A stretch of DNA of 64,000 bases from Shewanella putrefaciens (GTDB taxonomy: Bacteria > Pseudomonadota > Gammaproteobacteria > Enterobacterales > Shewanellaceae), in contig NZ_CP066370.1 in assembly GCF_016406325.1 (NCBI RefSeq), positions 310,001 through 374,000 of the forward strand, in the 5' to 3' direction. Position numbers and translations under genes: made by a program. The notes beneath the pieces were generated by a model. It saw nothing but the letters and a program-made list of their open reading frames with translations, did no database searches and had not been told where the DNA came from. Shown here piece after piece: positions 8,709-17,029 of this stretch (position 1 is its first letter; every line of letters starts with the position of its first letter).

Positions 8709-9461
8709 CTAAGGTATGCTCGCCTCGAGCGCCAACGCATACTGCGTCAATTCGGTTTCGCTGAGTTTACCTTGGGAAAGCGCACTAAAGTCGATGCGGG
8801 TCATATCCTGTGGTGTCACATTCGGCGCGGCGCTCAGCAGCACTAAGGATTGCAATACATCGCTCCCCTCTAACACCATATTGGCGATGGCTTTTTTCAT
8901 TAAGGGATCTTTGGGCGTTAGGCCTAATTGCCATTGGCCGTCTGGGCTTAACCTGTCTGCGATGAGGAAGTGCAGTTCGAAGTTCTCACTTAAACCGGAA
9001 ATATCACCGCCGAGCATAGCGCGCACTAGGCTGGGCAATAAATCGCCCATAGCGGCGGCGCTCGTCGATGCATCAGCCTTGCTGACTTGTACTCGACCTT
9101 GACTATCGCGCTGAATAAGCTGCTTATCTTTTAAAATCAGCAGGGATTCGAAGGGCTTTATCTGTTGCCATATCAGCCCTTGGGTCTGATCGAAGATAAA
9201 CTGGCCTTGGCTGATTAACGGCTTTTTGAGCACCTTTAACTGCCGAGATTGCACAAAGTTGCCACGAACCGTTTCGCCCAAGTTAAGCTTTTGGCTCAGG
9301 GCCACAAGCTGCGCTTTATCCGCAGTTTGGGTGAATAGTTGCTGGTAATTGTTGGCAGAAACCGCCGTTGTCGATGTGTCAGCCTTGCACTGCGCCGATA
9401 TCAATACGCTGCAAAAACACAGGATAAGCATAAGCTTGATGTGTGTTAGCGCGGCGTTCAT
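8709..9461 (-). CDS. LolA-like periplasmic carrier (ApeL position)
   Basis: A 250-residue protein with a signal peptide (hydrophobic core about 8-23, ending near SAQCKA). It has the outer-membrane-lipoprotein-carrier pattern of LolA relatives: RGNFVQSRQLKVLKKPLISQGQFIFDQTQGLIWQ (about 62-95), then the SLL...I..DS stretch. LolA chaperones lipoproteins across the periplasm. The version in APE clusters is presumed to carry the polyene lipid or its lipoprotein partner. The ATG overlaps the thioesterase stop by four bases (ATGA), and the MMPL exporter follows two bases later, which supports a shared transport role. Confidence 0.85.
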   Translation of the reverse strand: MNAALTHIKLMLILCFCSVLISAQCKADTSTTAVSANNYQQLFTQTADKAQLVALSQKLNLGETVRGNFVQSRQLKVLKKPLISQGQFIFDQTQGLIWQQIKPFESLLILKDKQLIQRDSQGRVQVSKADASTSAAAMGDLLPSLVRAMLGGDISGLSENFELHFLIADRLSPDGQWQLGLTPKDPLMKKAIANMVLEGSDVLQSLVLLSAAPNVTPQDMTRIDFSALSQGKLSETELTQYALALEASIP

Positions 9462-9892
9462 TGGTTTTCAACCTTAGCGAGCAGGGTGGCTATTTTGTTA
9501 CGGAACACCTCTGGGGTGACAAAGCACAATTCTTGGGTGCTCATATCGACCGCTGCCTGAATGGTATAACCCTTAGTGATGCGCGCACCTGTTTCAACGT
9601 CGCGAATTTGATAATTGATTTTTAAGCGGTTTTCCCACTCGACTAACTCTGCGCGGACTGTGATTTTTTGCTCGAAGGTGCTGGCTTTGACGTACTTAAT
9701 CTGCAAATCGATAATAGGCCACGCATAGTTAGATGCTTGCATTTGGCGATAGTTATAGCCCAGCTCATCGAGCAGTTTGCAGCGAGCAATCTCGAAATAA
9801 CGCAGGTAATTGCCATGCCAAGTGATCCCCATGGAATCCACATCGTGGAAGGGGATTTGCATTTCCATATCGATAGTGAGCAATGATTTCAT
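9458..9892 (-). CDS. apeK: Acyl-ACP/CoA thioesterase, 4-hydroxybenzoyl-CoA thioesterase type (ApeK-like)
   Basis: A 144-residue single-domain hotdog thioesterase of the YbgC/4HBT family. FHDVDSMGITWHGNYLRYFEIAR (15-37) contains the catalytic Asp (D19) at the place used by 4HBT enzymes. In the APE pathway such an enzyme could release stalled or finished chains from the ACP. The start at 9892 forms an ATGA overlap with the lyase stop. An upstream ATG at 9907 would lie inside the lyase gene and lacks homology. The family is firm, but its precise substrate cannot be read from sequence. Confidence 0.85.
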   Translation of the reverse strand: MKSLLTIDMEMQIPFHDVDSMGITWHGNYLRYFEIARCKLLDELGYNYRQMQASNYAWPIIDLQIKYVKASTFEQKITVRAELVEWENRLKINYQIRDVETGARITKGYTIQAAVDMSTQELCFVTPEVFRNKIATLLAKVENQ

Positions 9893-11463
9893 CGGCACAC
9901 TTCCCATTCACCCGCTTGGATTTTCGCTATGGTTTGGCGCAGCACGGCTTCAAGCGGCCTATCTTCAATTAAGGTCTCAAAATCACCGCGCACTTGGGCG
10001 AGGGTTTTCGCCAATGATGGCGTGAGCGAGGCTTCGTCCAGCTCATTTTGGGCGATACGCAGGCCAATACCTTGGGTCATGGCAAGTAATGCAGCCGCTG
10101 CGACTTGTTCGGTCAATTGCAGTACACGCATACAGTCGCGGGCGGCAATGGTGCCCATGCTCACCTTGTCTTGGTTGTGGCATTCGGTCGAGCGCGAGAA
10201 TACGCTGGCGGGCATAGTGTGCTTGAGTGCTTCAGCTGTCCACGCCGATACCCCAATTTGCACCGCTTTAAAGCCATGATTAATCGCGCGGCGCGGGCCG
10301 GTTGAGCCGGATAAGTTAGCGGGTAAGCCATTATTAAACTTAGGGTCCATTACCAGTGCCATTTGGCGATCGATAAGATCGGCTAAGTTAGCCACAGTAT
10401 TCTTAAGTGAATCCATCGCAAAGGCGATATGGCCGCCGTAAAAATGGCCACCGTGGAGAATATGCTCGCCTTCGCCGTCGACAATCGGGTTGTCGTTGGC
10501 GCTGTTGACTTCGGTTTCGATAAACTGACGCATAAACGGCAGCGCATCCTGCAACACGCCGATAATGTGCGGCGCGCAGCGGATGGAATATCTGTCCTGC
10601 AGCCTGTCAGAATTACGTGGATGTTCGTGGTGATTTAAATCTTCCCGTATCCAAGTGGCGATTTGGTTTTGCCCCGGATGCGGTTTAGCGGCAAATAAGA
10701 TTTCATCAAAATGGTTCGAGTTGCCTTTTAGCGTTAACGAAGCCATAGCGGTAATGCGGCTACTTAAGCGGGCAAGATATTGGGCGCGATCGAAGGCTAA
10801 ACAGGCCAAGGCCGTCATCACAGCCGTGCCGTTCATCAGGGCTAAGCCTTCTTTTGGACGCAGGACATGCGGGATAATGTTGAGCTTAGCGTACACAGCT
10901 TGAGTCGCTTGGCGCTCACCTTGGTAAATCACTTCGCGCTCACCGACTAACACGGCGGCTAAATACGACAGCGGCGTTAAATCACCACTGGCACCGACCG
11001 AACCTTCCTCTGGGATTACAGGGACTATGTTGAGATTGAGCAAAGTTTCGATGCGCTTTAATAGCTCATAGGTCACACCAGATTTGCCAATGGCTAAGGA
11101 GTTTAAACGGCAAGCCATCACAGCGCGGGCCTGCATTATGCTTAAGGTCTCGCCTAAACCGCAGCCGTGGAAGCGGGTTAAATGCAGTGGCAATTCGTGG
11201 ACCAGATCTAAGCTCACATTGACTGTGCAAGAGTCGCCATAACCTGTGGTGACGCCATAAACCACGCCTTCTTCGTGCAGCAGGCTATCGATAAAGCGCG
11301 CACCTTTTTGGATATATTCTTGATAATCCGCATCATCACAGAGCTTGACTGGTGCGCCCTTGGCGACGGCAACCACTTGTTCTAAGGTTAGAAATTGACG
11401 GCCGAACTCAACAGTCTTTAAGTCTGATTGATTCTTTGAGTCGGCGGCTTGGGTGTGGCTCAT
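9889..11463 (-). CDS. Aromatic amino acid ammonia-lyase (HAL/PAL/TAL family)
   Basis: A 524-residue lyase with the Ala-Ser-Gly triad (158-160, SVGASGDLTP) that cyclises to the MIO cofactor. It has the tyrosine loop VYGVTTGYG (68-76) and the SANDNP and GG(H/N)FxG stretches of the family. The substrate-selectivity pair after LTR is Phe98-His99, differing from the Ser-His of histidine lyases and His-Leu of classic tyrosine lyases. Inside an aryl polyene operon the expected product is coumarate from tyrosine, or cinnamate from phenylalanine, as the aryl starter. It would normally be annotated hutH, but no other hut gene is here. The ATG overlaps the upstream stop by four bases. Confidence 0.9.
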   Translation of the reverse strand: MSHTQAADSKNQSDLKTVEFGRQFLTLEQVVAVAKGAPVKLCDDADYQEYIQKGARFIDSLLHEEGVVYGVTTGYGDSCTVNVSLDLVHELPLHLTRFHGCGLGETLSIMQARAVMACRLNSLAIGKSGVTYELLKRIETLLNLNIVPVIPEEGSVGASGDLTPLSYLAAVLVGEREVIYQGERQATQAVYAKLNIIPHVLRPKEGLALMNGTAVMTALACLAFDRAQYLARLSSRITAMASLTLKGNSNHFDEILFAAKPHPGQNQIATWIREDLNHHEHPRNSDRLQDRYSIRCAPHIIGVLQDALPFMRQFIETEVNSANDNPIVDGEGEHILHGGHFYGGHIAFAMDSLKNTVANLADLIDRQMALVMDPKFNNGLPANLSGSTGPRRAINHGFKAVQIGVSAWTAEALKHTMPASVFSRSTECHNQDKVSMGTIAARDCMRVLQLTEQVAAAALLAMTQGIGLRIAQNELDEASLTPSLAKTLAQVRGDFETLIEDRPLEAVLRQTIAKIQAGEWEVCR

Positions 11464-13349
11464 GAATGACTAGTCCTGTCTGTCTTATGATCCTGCTCTG
11501 GGACCTGCGATGATGCTGATTCTGTTGTTACAGCATCGGCTTGTACTGAATTGGCTGATGCGCGTTCTAACTCGCTGTCTTTACGCCAAAAATCGAAGAA
11601 GTTAAACCATTGCAAAGGCTCGCGTCTGGCAAAGTATTCTAAACGTTCGCTGTAGCGATTTACTGCCTGCTGTAATCTGTCCATTCTGCCCGCCCTTGGG
11701 CCTTTAAGTGTTTCGGCGAAGTGCTCTAAATGCACCCGATAACGGCCCTGTTCCCGTAGGCAAAACATTAAAAATACAGGGCAATCGAGTAAACCTGCCA
11801 AAATAAACGGCCCTTGGGGAAACGCTGCGTCTTGCCCCATAAACGGCGCGTAAATGACGCGACCTTGGGTATTCGATGAGGTTCTATCGCCCGCGATCAC
11901 CACCAGTTCACCTGCTTCTATCTTTTGCTGCAACAGCATAGATGTCGCGGGGTTAAGCTCGGTCACTTGAATAAGATTGAGCGTGCTATCAGGGTTTAAC
12001 TGTTTGAGTACCTTATTGAAATTTTCTGCATGGCTCGTTAACACCATGACATTCACTTTGACTTTGCGCTGGTGGATCGAAATGGCGCGGCAGAGCTCTA
12101 AATTACCAAGGTGAGACACCAATAGTACGGCGCCTTTACCGCTTTCGAGTTGGTCGGCCAGCACTTGGCGATCGGGGAAATCCACTTGGCTCAATTGGAT
12201 GCGATCGCACCAGGCATCGATTCTATCGAGTGCGGCATTTCCAAAGGCTAAAAAGTGATTCAGGCTATCGCGCCAGCCTACAGGCTGATTCAGCTTAGGA
12301 TGTTGCGGCTCAAGCGTTTGCACGCGGCGCAGGAAATCTAACGAGGCTTCACGGGTGACTTTGCCCGTGAGGAAGAAATAGCAAATCACAGGATACATAA
12401 TGGCGCGGCACAACCAATGGCCGCCAATACGATAGCTCTCGGCTAACAGTTTGATGCCCCAGTAACTGCCGCGCTCCTTCATGCCCGACCAATGGGTGGC
12501 TGAAGTTGATGATGTTGCTGAAGTCGATTGTGTTGCTGACGAGCAATGGGAGTTTTGCGCGGCTTGTTGCTGCGATTTACGCTGTGATTTACGCTTCAAT
12601 AGCCAAGGCAGGCGTTTGAGCATGCCGAAAAACAACTTGGTATGCAGTTTAGTGATGCGCACATTGTCGGCTACACCTTGGAAGTGACTGACGCCGCCTT
12701 CGGGATAAATCACCTTAGTCGGCTGGAATAAAATCTCCACCCCTTGCCAGTAGAGTTTGACGAGGATTTCAATATCAAAATCCATTCGCTCCGTTAATGC
12801 CTGCTGACACAATAACCGTTCGGTGGCGGCCAGCGGATAAACGCGAAAGCCACACATAGAATCTTGAATATCAAAGCTTAAAGTTTCGACCCACACCCAA
12901 AAATGGGTGATATAACGGCCATAAAGCCTGCCATTAGGCACGGATTCATCGTACTCGGGTTTGCCTGAAATCAGCGCATCGGGTTTAGCCTGCGCCCTTG
13001 CTACCATAGCAGGAATATCGGCTAGATTGTGTTGACCATCGGCATCGACCTGCAGTGCATGACTAAAGCCATCGCGGTAGGCTCGGCGTAGGCCCGTCAT
13101 CACAGCAGCGCCTTTACCACGGTTGTAAGGATGCAGCAGCAAAGTCACCCAAGGATAGGTTTGGGCTAAGGATTGCAGTAGATAACGGGTTTCGTCATTG
13201 CTGCCATCATCAATCAAATAACAGGGCAAATTAAACTGGGCGAGTTCGGCCAAGGTCTGGGCAATTGCGGCACTGTGATTGTAATTGGGGATCACTAGGG
13301 CGAGCTTGATGGGCGCGGACTCAACTAAGTCGCTGGGAGGTGTTAGCAC
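11460..13349 (-). CDS. Fused family-2 glycosyltransferase and LpxL-like acyltransferase (ApeJ position)
   Basis: A 629-residue two-domain protein. Residues 14-250 are a GT2 domain (LALVIPNYNH, IDDGSND at 46-52, and the DxD-type DADGQH at 102-107). A low-complexity linker with STSAT repeats (about 260-288) leads to a lauroyl-acyltransferase-like domain with the HX4E motif H413-E418 (SHLGNLELCR) and a C-terminal arginine-rich FARREPLQWFNFFDFW end. It probably adds a sugar and an acyl chain to the aryl head or to a membrane anchor of the pigment. The start is a GTG overlapping the dehydratase gene by seven bases. The C-terminal 35 residues are low-complexity and polar. Confidence 0.85.
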   Translation of the reverse strand: MLTPPSDLVESAPIKLALVIPNYNHSAAIAQTLAELAQFNLPCYLIDDGSNDETRYLLQSLAQTYPWVTLLLHPYNRGKGAAVMTGLRRAYRDGFSHALQVDADGQHNLADIPAMVARAQAKPDALISGKPEYDESVPNGRLYGRYITHFWVWVETLSFDIQDSMCGFRVYPLAATERLLCQQALTERMDFDIEILVKLYWQGVEILFQPTKVIYPEGGVSHFQGVADNVRITKLHTKLFFGMLKRLPWLLKRKSQRKSQQQAAQNSHCSSATQSTSATSSTSATHWSGMKERGSYWGIKLLAESYRIGGHWLCRAIMYPVICYFFLTGKVTREASLDFLRRVQTLEPQHPKLNQPVGWRDSLNHFLAFGNAALDRIDAWCDRIQLSQVDFPDRQVLADQLESGKGAVLLVSHLGNLELCRAISIHQRKVKVNVMVLTSHAENFNKVLKQLNPDSTLNLIQVTELNPATSMLLQQKIEAGELVVIAGDRTSSNTQGRVIYAPFMGQDAAFPQGPFILAGLLDCPVFLMFCLREQGRYRVHLEHFAETLKGPRAGRMDRLQQAVNRYSERLEYFARREPLQWFNFFDFWRKDSELERASANSVQADAVTTESASSQVPEQDHKTDRTSHS

Positions 13350-13756
13350 TGGCTCGCCCCGTTGCTGTTGGCATTAGTGGTATCGGCAGGCTGATTGACC
13401 AATGGGGTGGTCTCAAAGGCGATACGGCCTGATGCATAGCGGTTTTCACCATCGCTATAGGCGAAGGTAAGTTTTCCCTTAGCCGCATTGTTGCTAATGC
13501 TTAAGGTGACTTCTTGCCCTGGCAGTATGAGTTGCTGAAACTTAAGCACTTCTAAGTTGGCTACGGCTTCGCAATAGCCGAAATATTGGCAGCCTAAACG
13601 CACCGCCCAATCTAATTGCGTCACGCCTGGCAGTACGGCTTGCTCGGGAAAATGTCCCTTAAAAGATTCAAGGTCGGCCGCCACTAATAGGCGTAATTCA
13701 ATGTTATCAATGCCGATATTGGAATGCAGGATCGGCGGTAAACTCGATTTAATCAT
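13343..13756 (-). CDS. apeI: 3-hydroxyacyl-ACP dehydratase, hotdog fold (ApeI-like)
   Basis: A 137-residue FabZ/FabA-type protein. SFKGHFPEQAVLPGVTQLDWAV (31-52) is the dehydratase signature with catalytic H35. The usual Glu of the active-site helix appears as Asp49, as in the ApeI subgroup rather than FabZ. It is the second dehydratase of the pathway and probably works with ApeP (2411-2944). The ATG at 13756 overlaps the end of the ligase gene by eight bases; a TTG six bases further up is less likely. The C-terminal 25 residues are a polar tail rich in Asn and Thr. Confidence 0.82.
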   Translation of the reverse strand: MIKSSLPPILHSNIGIDNIELRLLVAADLESFKGHFPEQAVLPGVTQLDWAVRLGCQYFGYCEAVANLEVLKFQQLILPGQEVTLSISNNAAKGKLTFAYSDGENRYASGRIAFETTPLVNQPADTTNANSNGASQC

Positions 13757-15113
13757 GATCAAATAACTCGACTAACTGGGCAGTGACACGCTTACCCTGA
13801 GTGTTCAGCGGCAAAATATCGGGATAACGCCAGCGGCGTGGCAGGGTGACTCGCTCAAATTGCGTCAGTAAATGTGCTTTTAGGGCATTGTTAATGCTGA
13901 GTTTTCCCTGCTCTTGATGCACACTGCGTCCAAGTGCTGAGAGAGTTACCACCGCGCCCAGTTGGGATTTAAACTGCGGCAATACGACAAGTGCGGCTTG
14001 CTCAACATAGGCGTGGCTGCCTAACAGCGTTTCCATTTGTGCCAGTGATAGACGTTTTTCCTCTATCTTAACGATGCGATCGAGTCGGCCCTTGAGTCTA
14101 AACTGGCCATTTTCGGTTGGTTCGATTTTATCTTCGCAGCGCAACCATTCATCGTCGACCAAATAGGGTGATTTAAGTAGCAAAGCTCCGTCACTAGGGT
14201 CTTGATCTATCGATATTCTGTCAAACACTTGCCAAGGTTCATCGGCCTCATGCTGACGTCGATAGGCGATGCCGCCCGTTTCCGTGCTGCCAAATATTTC
14301 GATGGGCAAGTGACCATAGCATTGGCTGATCCCTTGAGCCGCAGCAAAACTTAAGGGCCCGCCAGAGCTAAACACTAAGCTAGGTGAGCGCAGTTGCCGC
14401 TCGTGCTCTAAGGCCTTAGGTAAACGCGATAACTGGGCTGGGCTGCTGATTAAACACAGGTTTGGCAGTAAGGCGGTGTAATAGCTTAAGGTTTCTGGGT
14501 ATTCAATCTGCTCGCTTAAAAACGGCCGACTGGCGGCGAGTGGCCACAAAATCTTGAATAACAGGCCATAGATATGCTGGTGGGAAACCGTTGAAACCAC
14601 ACTGCAATGGGGTAAATGTTCGGCAAAGGTATGTTCGAGCACTGAGACTTCAACGTCTAATTGCTGAAGTGTTTTACGGATCGCCTTAGGTTCGCCGCTG
14701 CTGCCGGAGGTAAAGAGCACAAGTTCGCCGATAGCCTCGCTTGCCGGCCAAGGTTTACTCGGCAGGCTCAGCTCTTTTCTCAGTAGAATAAAGGCCTGAC
14801 TTTCACACAATGGCTTGTCCGACAATATGCCTTCAAACTGGTGGGTTAACTCGCTCAGCGTGCCCGTTTGGGTGTTGGCTGGTAAGATAATTTCCTTGCC
14901 CGCTAACAGCGCCGCACATAAACCCACAGCAAACAGATCGCTGGTATCACTCGCGAGCAGCCATTTTTTCTCTGGCGCGGCCAGCAGTTGCTCATAAAAA
15001 TACGCCACCTGATTGGTAAATAATGCACCTGTGACTATGTCGTGGTGATTAAAGCTGATCAGTTGTTGGGCAAAGGGCCCTTGGATTAACCAGTTTTTGA
15101 GTAGCTGTGTCAT
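13749..15113 (-). CDS. apeH: AMP-forming aryl-ACP ligase (ApeH-like)
   Basis: A 454-residue member of the ANL adenylating superfamily. The P-loop TSGSSGEPK is at 135-143, the A5 motif IEIFGSTETGGIAYR lies near 265-280, the hinge GRLDRIVKIEEKRLS is in the C-terminal third, and the probable catalytic lysine sits in LPLNTQGKR. In APE synthesis ApeH activates the aryl acid (for example a hydroxybenzoic or coumaric acid) and loads it on the partner ACP. The start at 15113 forms an ATGA overlap with the membrane-protein gene. It is shorter than acyl-CoA synthetases (about 550 residues) but normal for this subgroup. Confidence 0.87.
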   Translation of the reverse strand: MTQLLKNWLIQGPFAQQLISFNHHDIVTGALFTNQVAYFYEQLLAAPEKKWLLASDTSDLFAVGLCAALLAGKEIILPANTQTGTLSELTHQFEGILSDKPLCESQAFILLRKELSLPSKPWPASEAIGELVLFTSGSSGEPKAIRKTLQQLDVEVSVLEHTFAEHLPHCSVVSTVSHQHIYGLLFKILWPLAASRPFLSEQIEYPETLSYYTALLPNLCLISSPAQLSRLPKALEHERQLRSPSLVFSSGGPLSFAAAQGISQCYGHLPIEIFGSTETGGIAYRRQHEADEPWQVFDRISIDQDPSDGALLLKSPYLVDDEWLRCEDKIEPTENGQFRLKGRLDRIVKIEEKRLSLAQMETLLGSHAYVEQAALVVLPQFKSQLGAVVTLSALGRSVHQEQGKLSINNALKAHLLTQFERVTLPRRWRYPDILPLNTQGKRVTAQLVELFDHD

Positions 15114-15658
15114 GTTTTCTTCAACCAAAAGCTGCGATATAACCACTCCCCACCGAGGAGCAGTCCCATGAGTACGTATGCAATCAAACCGTTATACAAG
15201 GTCCAGGTTGCTAAGCTAGTAAAGCCAGCGGTGTAAGCCGCCATAGTGCCATTGAAGATAAATAAGCCGCACCAAAGTAGCGTGACTTTCTTAAGATACC
15301 CAGTGGCTTCATCCGGTAAATCGGGTTCTTTCAAACGGGCTAAACGTTCGATCATGCTAGGGCCAGTGTGCAGTGAATAACTGAACAGCGCCAGCATAGT
15401 GAGATTTATCACTACTGGGTAATACAGCAGCCAGTCACTGCGCTTGGCAATATAACTGCCTGCCGTGAGCACAATCCCCACCAATAGTGGTAAAACTAAT
15501 GTCTTAACCCTTTGCTTTTGAAGCATTAGCCGCATTATCAGCAATAAACACAGCACGAGCGCTATGGTGCCAGCAGGCAAGTAACTGAGCCCTAAGTACA
15601 CGGCAACGGGGTAGGCCAGCAAAGTTAGGGCGGTTAAGACCTGTAGCAAGGCTCGCAT
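15110..15658 (-). CDS. Small inner-membrane protein of the APE cluster (COG4648-like, ApeG position)
   Basis: A 182-residue protein with about six hydrophobic helices (roughly 4-20, 25-45, 53-70, 78-96, 125-145, 155-172) and no signal peptide. It resembles the COG4648 family of predicted membrane proteins that accompany aryl polyene ligase and ACP genes. No catalytic motif is visible. Its start overlaps the ACP stop (TAATG) and its stop overlaps the ligase start, so it is tightly coupled to both. A role in holding the biosynthetic complex at the membrane is only a guess from context. Confidence 0.78.
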   Translation of the reverse strand: MRALLQVLTALTLLAYPVAVYLGLSYLPAGTIALVLCLLLIMRLMLQKQRVKTLVLPLLVGIVLTAGSYIAKRSDWLLYYPVVINLTMLALFSYSLHTGPSMIERLARLKEPDLPDEATGYLKKVTLLWCGLFIFNGTMAAYTAGFTSLATWTLYNGLIAYVLMGLLLGGEWLYRSFWLKKT

Positions 15659-15906
15659 TAGGTTCTCACTAAACCTTCGATAGCATTAATCACATCGTTG
15701 ATTGTGCGAACTGATTTAAATTCATCGGGTTGGATCTTTTTACCTGTCAGTTGCTGCAGCTTTATCACTAAGTCGACGGCATCAATACTGTCGAGATCGA
15801 GCTCTTCATACAGGTTGGCCTCAGGCGTAATCGCCTCGGCATCAATTTCGAATTCGTCCACTAAAATAGTGGTCAGCATAGCGAGGATTTGTTCACGATT
15901 TTGCAT
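15658..15906 (-). CDS. apeF: Acyl carrier protein (ApeF-like)
   Basis: An 82-residue acidic ACP. The phosphopantetheine site is S40 in DLDSIDAVDLV, and the three-helix ACP pattern is complete up to INAIEGL. One of two tandem ACPs in the operon. In characterised systems one carries the aryl starter and the other the growing chain or malonyl unit; which does which cannot be told from sequence. It starts ten bases after the other ACP gene, with GAGAGGA upstream of its ATG. Confidence 0.9.
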   Translation of the reverse strand: MQNREQILAMLTTILVDEFEIDAEAITPEANLYEELDLDSIDAVDLVIKLQQLTGKKIQPDEFKSVRTINDVINAIEGLVRT

Positions 15907-15915
15907 ATTCCTCTC

Positions 15916-16170
15916 CTATGGACGCTGTGATTCGATAAAGCGAGCTAAGCTGGCAACACTGTGGAAATGGGCCTTAGTGGCATCCGAATTGGCTTCGATT
16001 TTGACATCAAATTTTTTCTTGATGGCTAAGCCGAGCTCGAGGGCGTCGATAGAATCTAAGCCTAAACCTTCGCCAAATAGCGGCGCATCGGTTTCAATAT
16101 CATCAATGCTGACGTCTTCTAGATCGAGACAGTCGATGATTAACTGCTTTATTTCATTGTTTAAGTTCAT
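15916..16170 (-). CDS. apeE: Acyl carrier protein (ApeE-like)
   Basis: An 84-residue ACP with phosphopantetheine site S40 in GLDSIDALELG, preceded by a LFGEGLGL turn. Compared with the neighbouring ACP it is slightly more basic around helix III (KKKFDVKI). The start is taken at MNLNNEIKQL because ACP homology begins there. A start at 16206 would add 12 Asn/Ile-rich residues with no match to the family. The chosen ATG overlaps the end of the acyltransferase gene by 17 bases. Confidence 0.88.
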   Translation of the reverse strand: MNLNNEIKQLIIDCLDLEDVSIDDIETDAPLFGEGLGLDSIDALELGLAIKKKFDVKIEANSDATKAHFHSVASLARFIESQRP

Positions 16171-17029
16171 AATTATTTTCGAGTTGTTGTTTATAGTAAT
16201 GTTCAAGATCCCGCGTCAGCTGCCGGGCCATTTTTGCATGCTCACCTAAAGCCGCTTGGTACTTCTGGTAAGAAACGATTGTGCCGATTTCAACGGCCAT
16301 TCCCATGGTTTGCCTTGGGATTTCATACCAAGGTTGCTCCTTTGTCAAACCACGCACATTGGTACGTAGCACCACAGGTAAAATATCAGCTTCGGCCCTT
16401 AAGGCGATATTGGCGGCGCCGCGGGCAAAGTGGTTAATGGTCGCACCGACCACCGTACGCGTGCCCTCGGGGAAGATAATTAAATTGGTGCCTCTTGCGA
16501 GCACTTCGCGGCAATCCTCTAGCATGAGTTCGGCGCCGCGATTGGGAATATAACCCGCGCAGGACACCACACCACGCAAAAATGGATTACGCCACAAAGC
16601 TTGTTTGACTATGCAGCCCGCATTGGGCATGAGACTTATCAATACCACCACATCCACTAAACTGGGGTGGTTGGCAATGACGATAACGCCTTTGGCATTA
16701 TGTAATTTTTGGGCATCGTGGCTGCTGACCTTAATCACACCAGCCCAAGTGAGCATGGCGACAAAGCCTTTGAACATTAAATGCACGGCCTTTTGTACCC
16801 GAATAATCCGCGCCTCTGGTGTGCCTGGCCAAAAACGCAGCAGCGGCAGAATGGTCAAGGAGCTTAATAAGCCGCCTAAGCCAAAGGCGATATAACAACT
16901 CACGCCACCTAGCCAACGTGGCACATAATTCAGCCCTTTGCGGCGAGTTTCCGGCAAGGTATAAGCGGCATTGAGCATTGAATCTTGATGATCCTTAGCG
17001 GCGTCATGGCTGTGGGCTGCATCAAACAT
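16154..17029 (-). CDS. 1-acylglycerol-3-phosphate-type acyltransferase (ApeD position)
   Basis: About 291 residues with a membrane helix near 43-65 and the PlsC signature: NHPSLVD (HX4D motif, about 120-126) and FPEGTRT (about 190-196). It would transfer an acyl group, perhaps linking the polyene to a glycerolipid-like anchor. The start at 17029 has GGAG ten bases upstream and overlaps the upstream stop by eight bases. An ATG at 17107 would overlap by 86 bases and is unlikely. The substrate is not predictable from sequence. Confidence 0.85.
   Translation of the reverse strand: MFDAAHSHDAAKDHQDSMLNAAYTLPETRRKGLNYVPRWLGGVSCYIAFGLGGLLSSLTILPLLRFWPGTPEARIIRVQKAVHLMFKGFVAMLTWAGVIKVSSHDAQKLHNAKGVIVIANHPSLVDVVVLISLMPNAGCIVKQALWRNPFLRGVVSCAGYIPNRGAELMLEDCREVLARGTNLIIFPEGTRTVVGATINHFARGAANIALRAEADILPVVLRTNVRGLTKEQPWYEIPRQTMGMAVEIGTIVSYQKYQAALGEHAKMARQLTRDLEHYYKQQLENNYELKQ

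Noticed and set aside
9889..11463. Histidine utilisation hutH
   Set aside because: No hutU, hutI or hutC is nearby, the selectivity pair is not Ser-His, and both neighbours are pigment genes with overlapping ends.
15698..16249. 183-codon plus-strand frame across the two ACP genes
   Set aside because: It is the Ser-rich mirror of two clear ACP genes on the minus strand and has no start signal.
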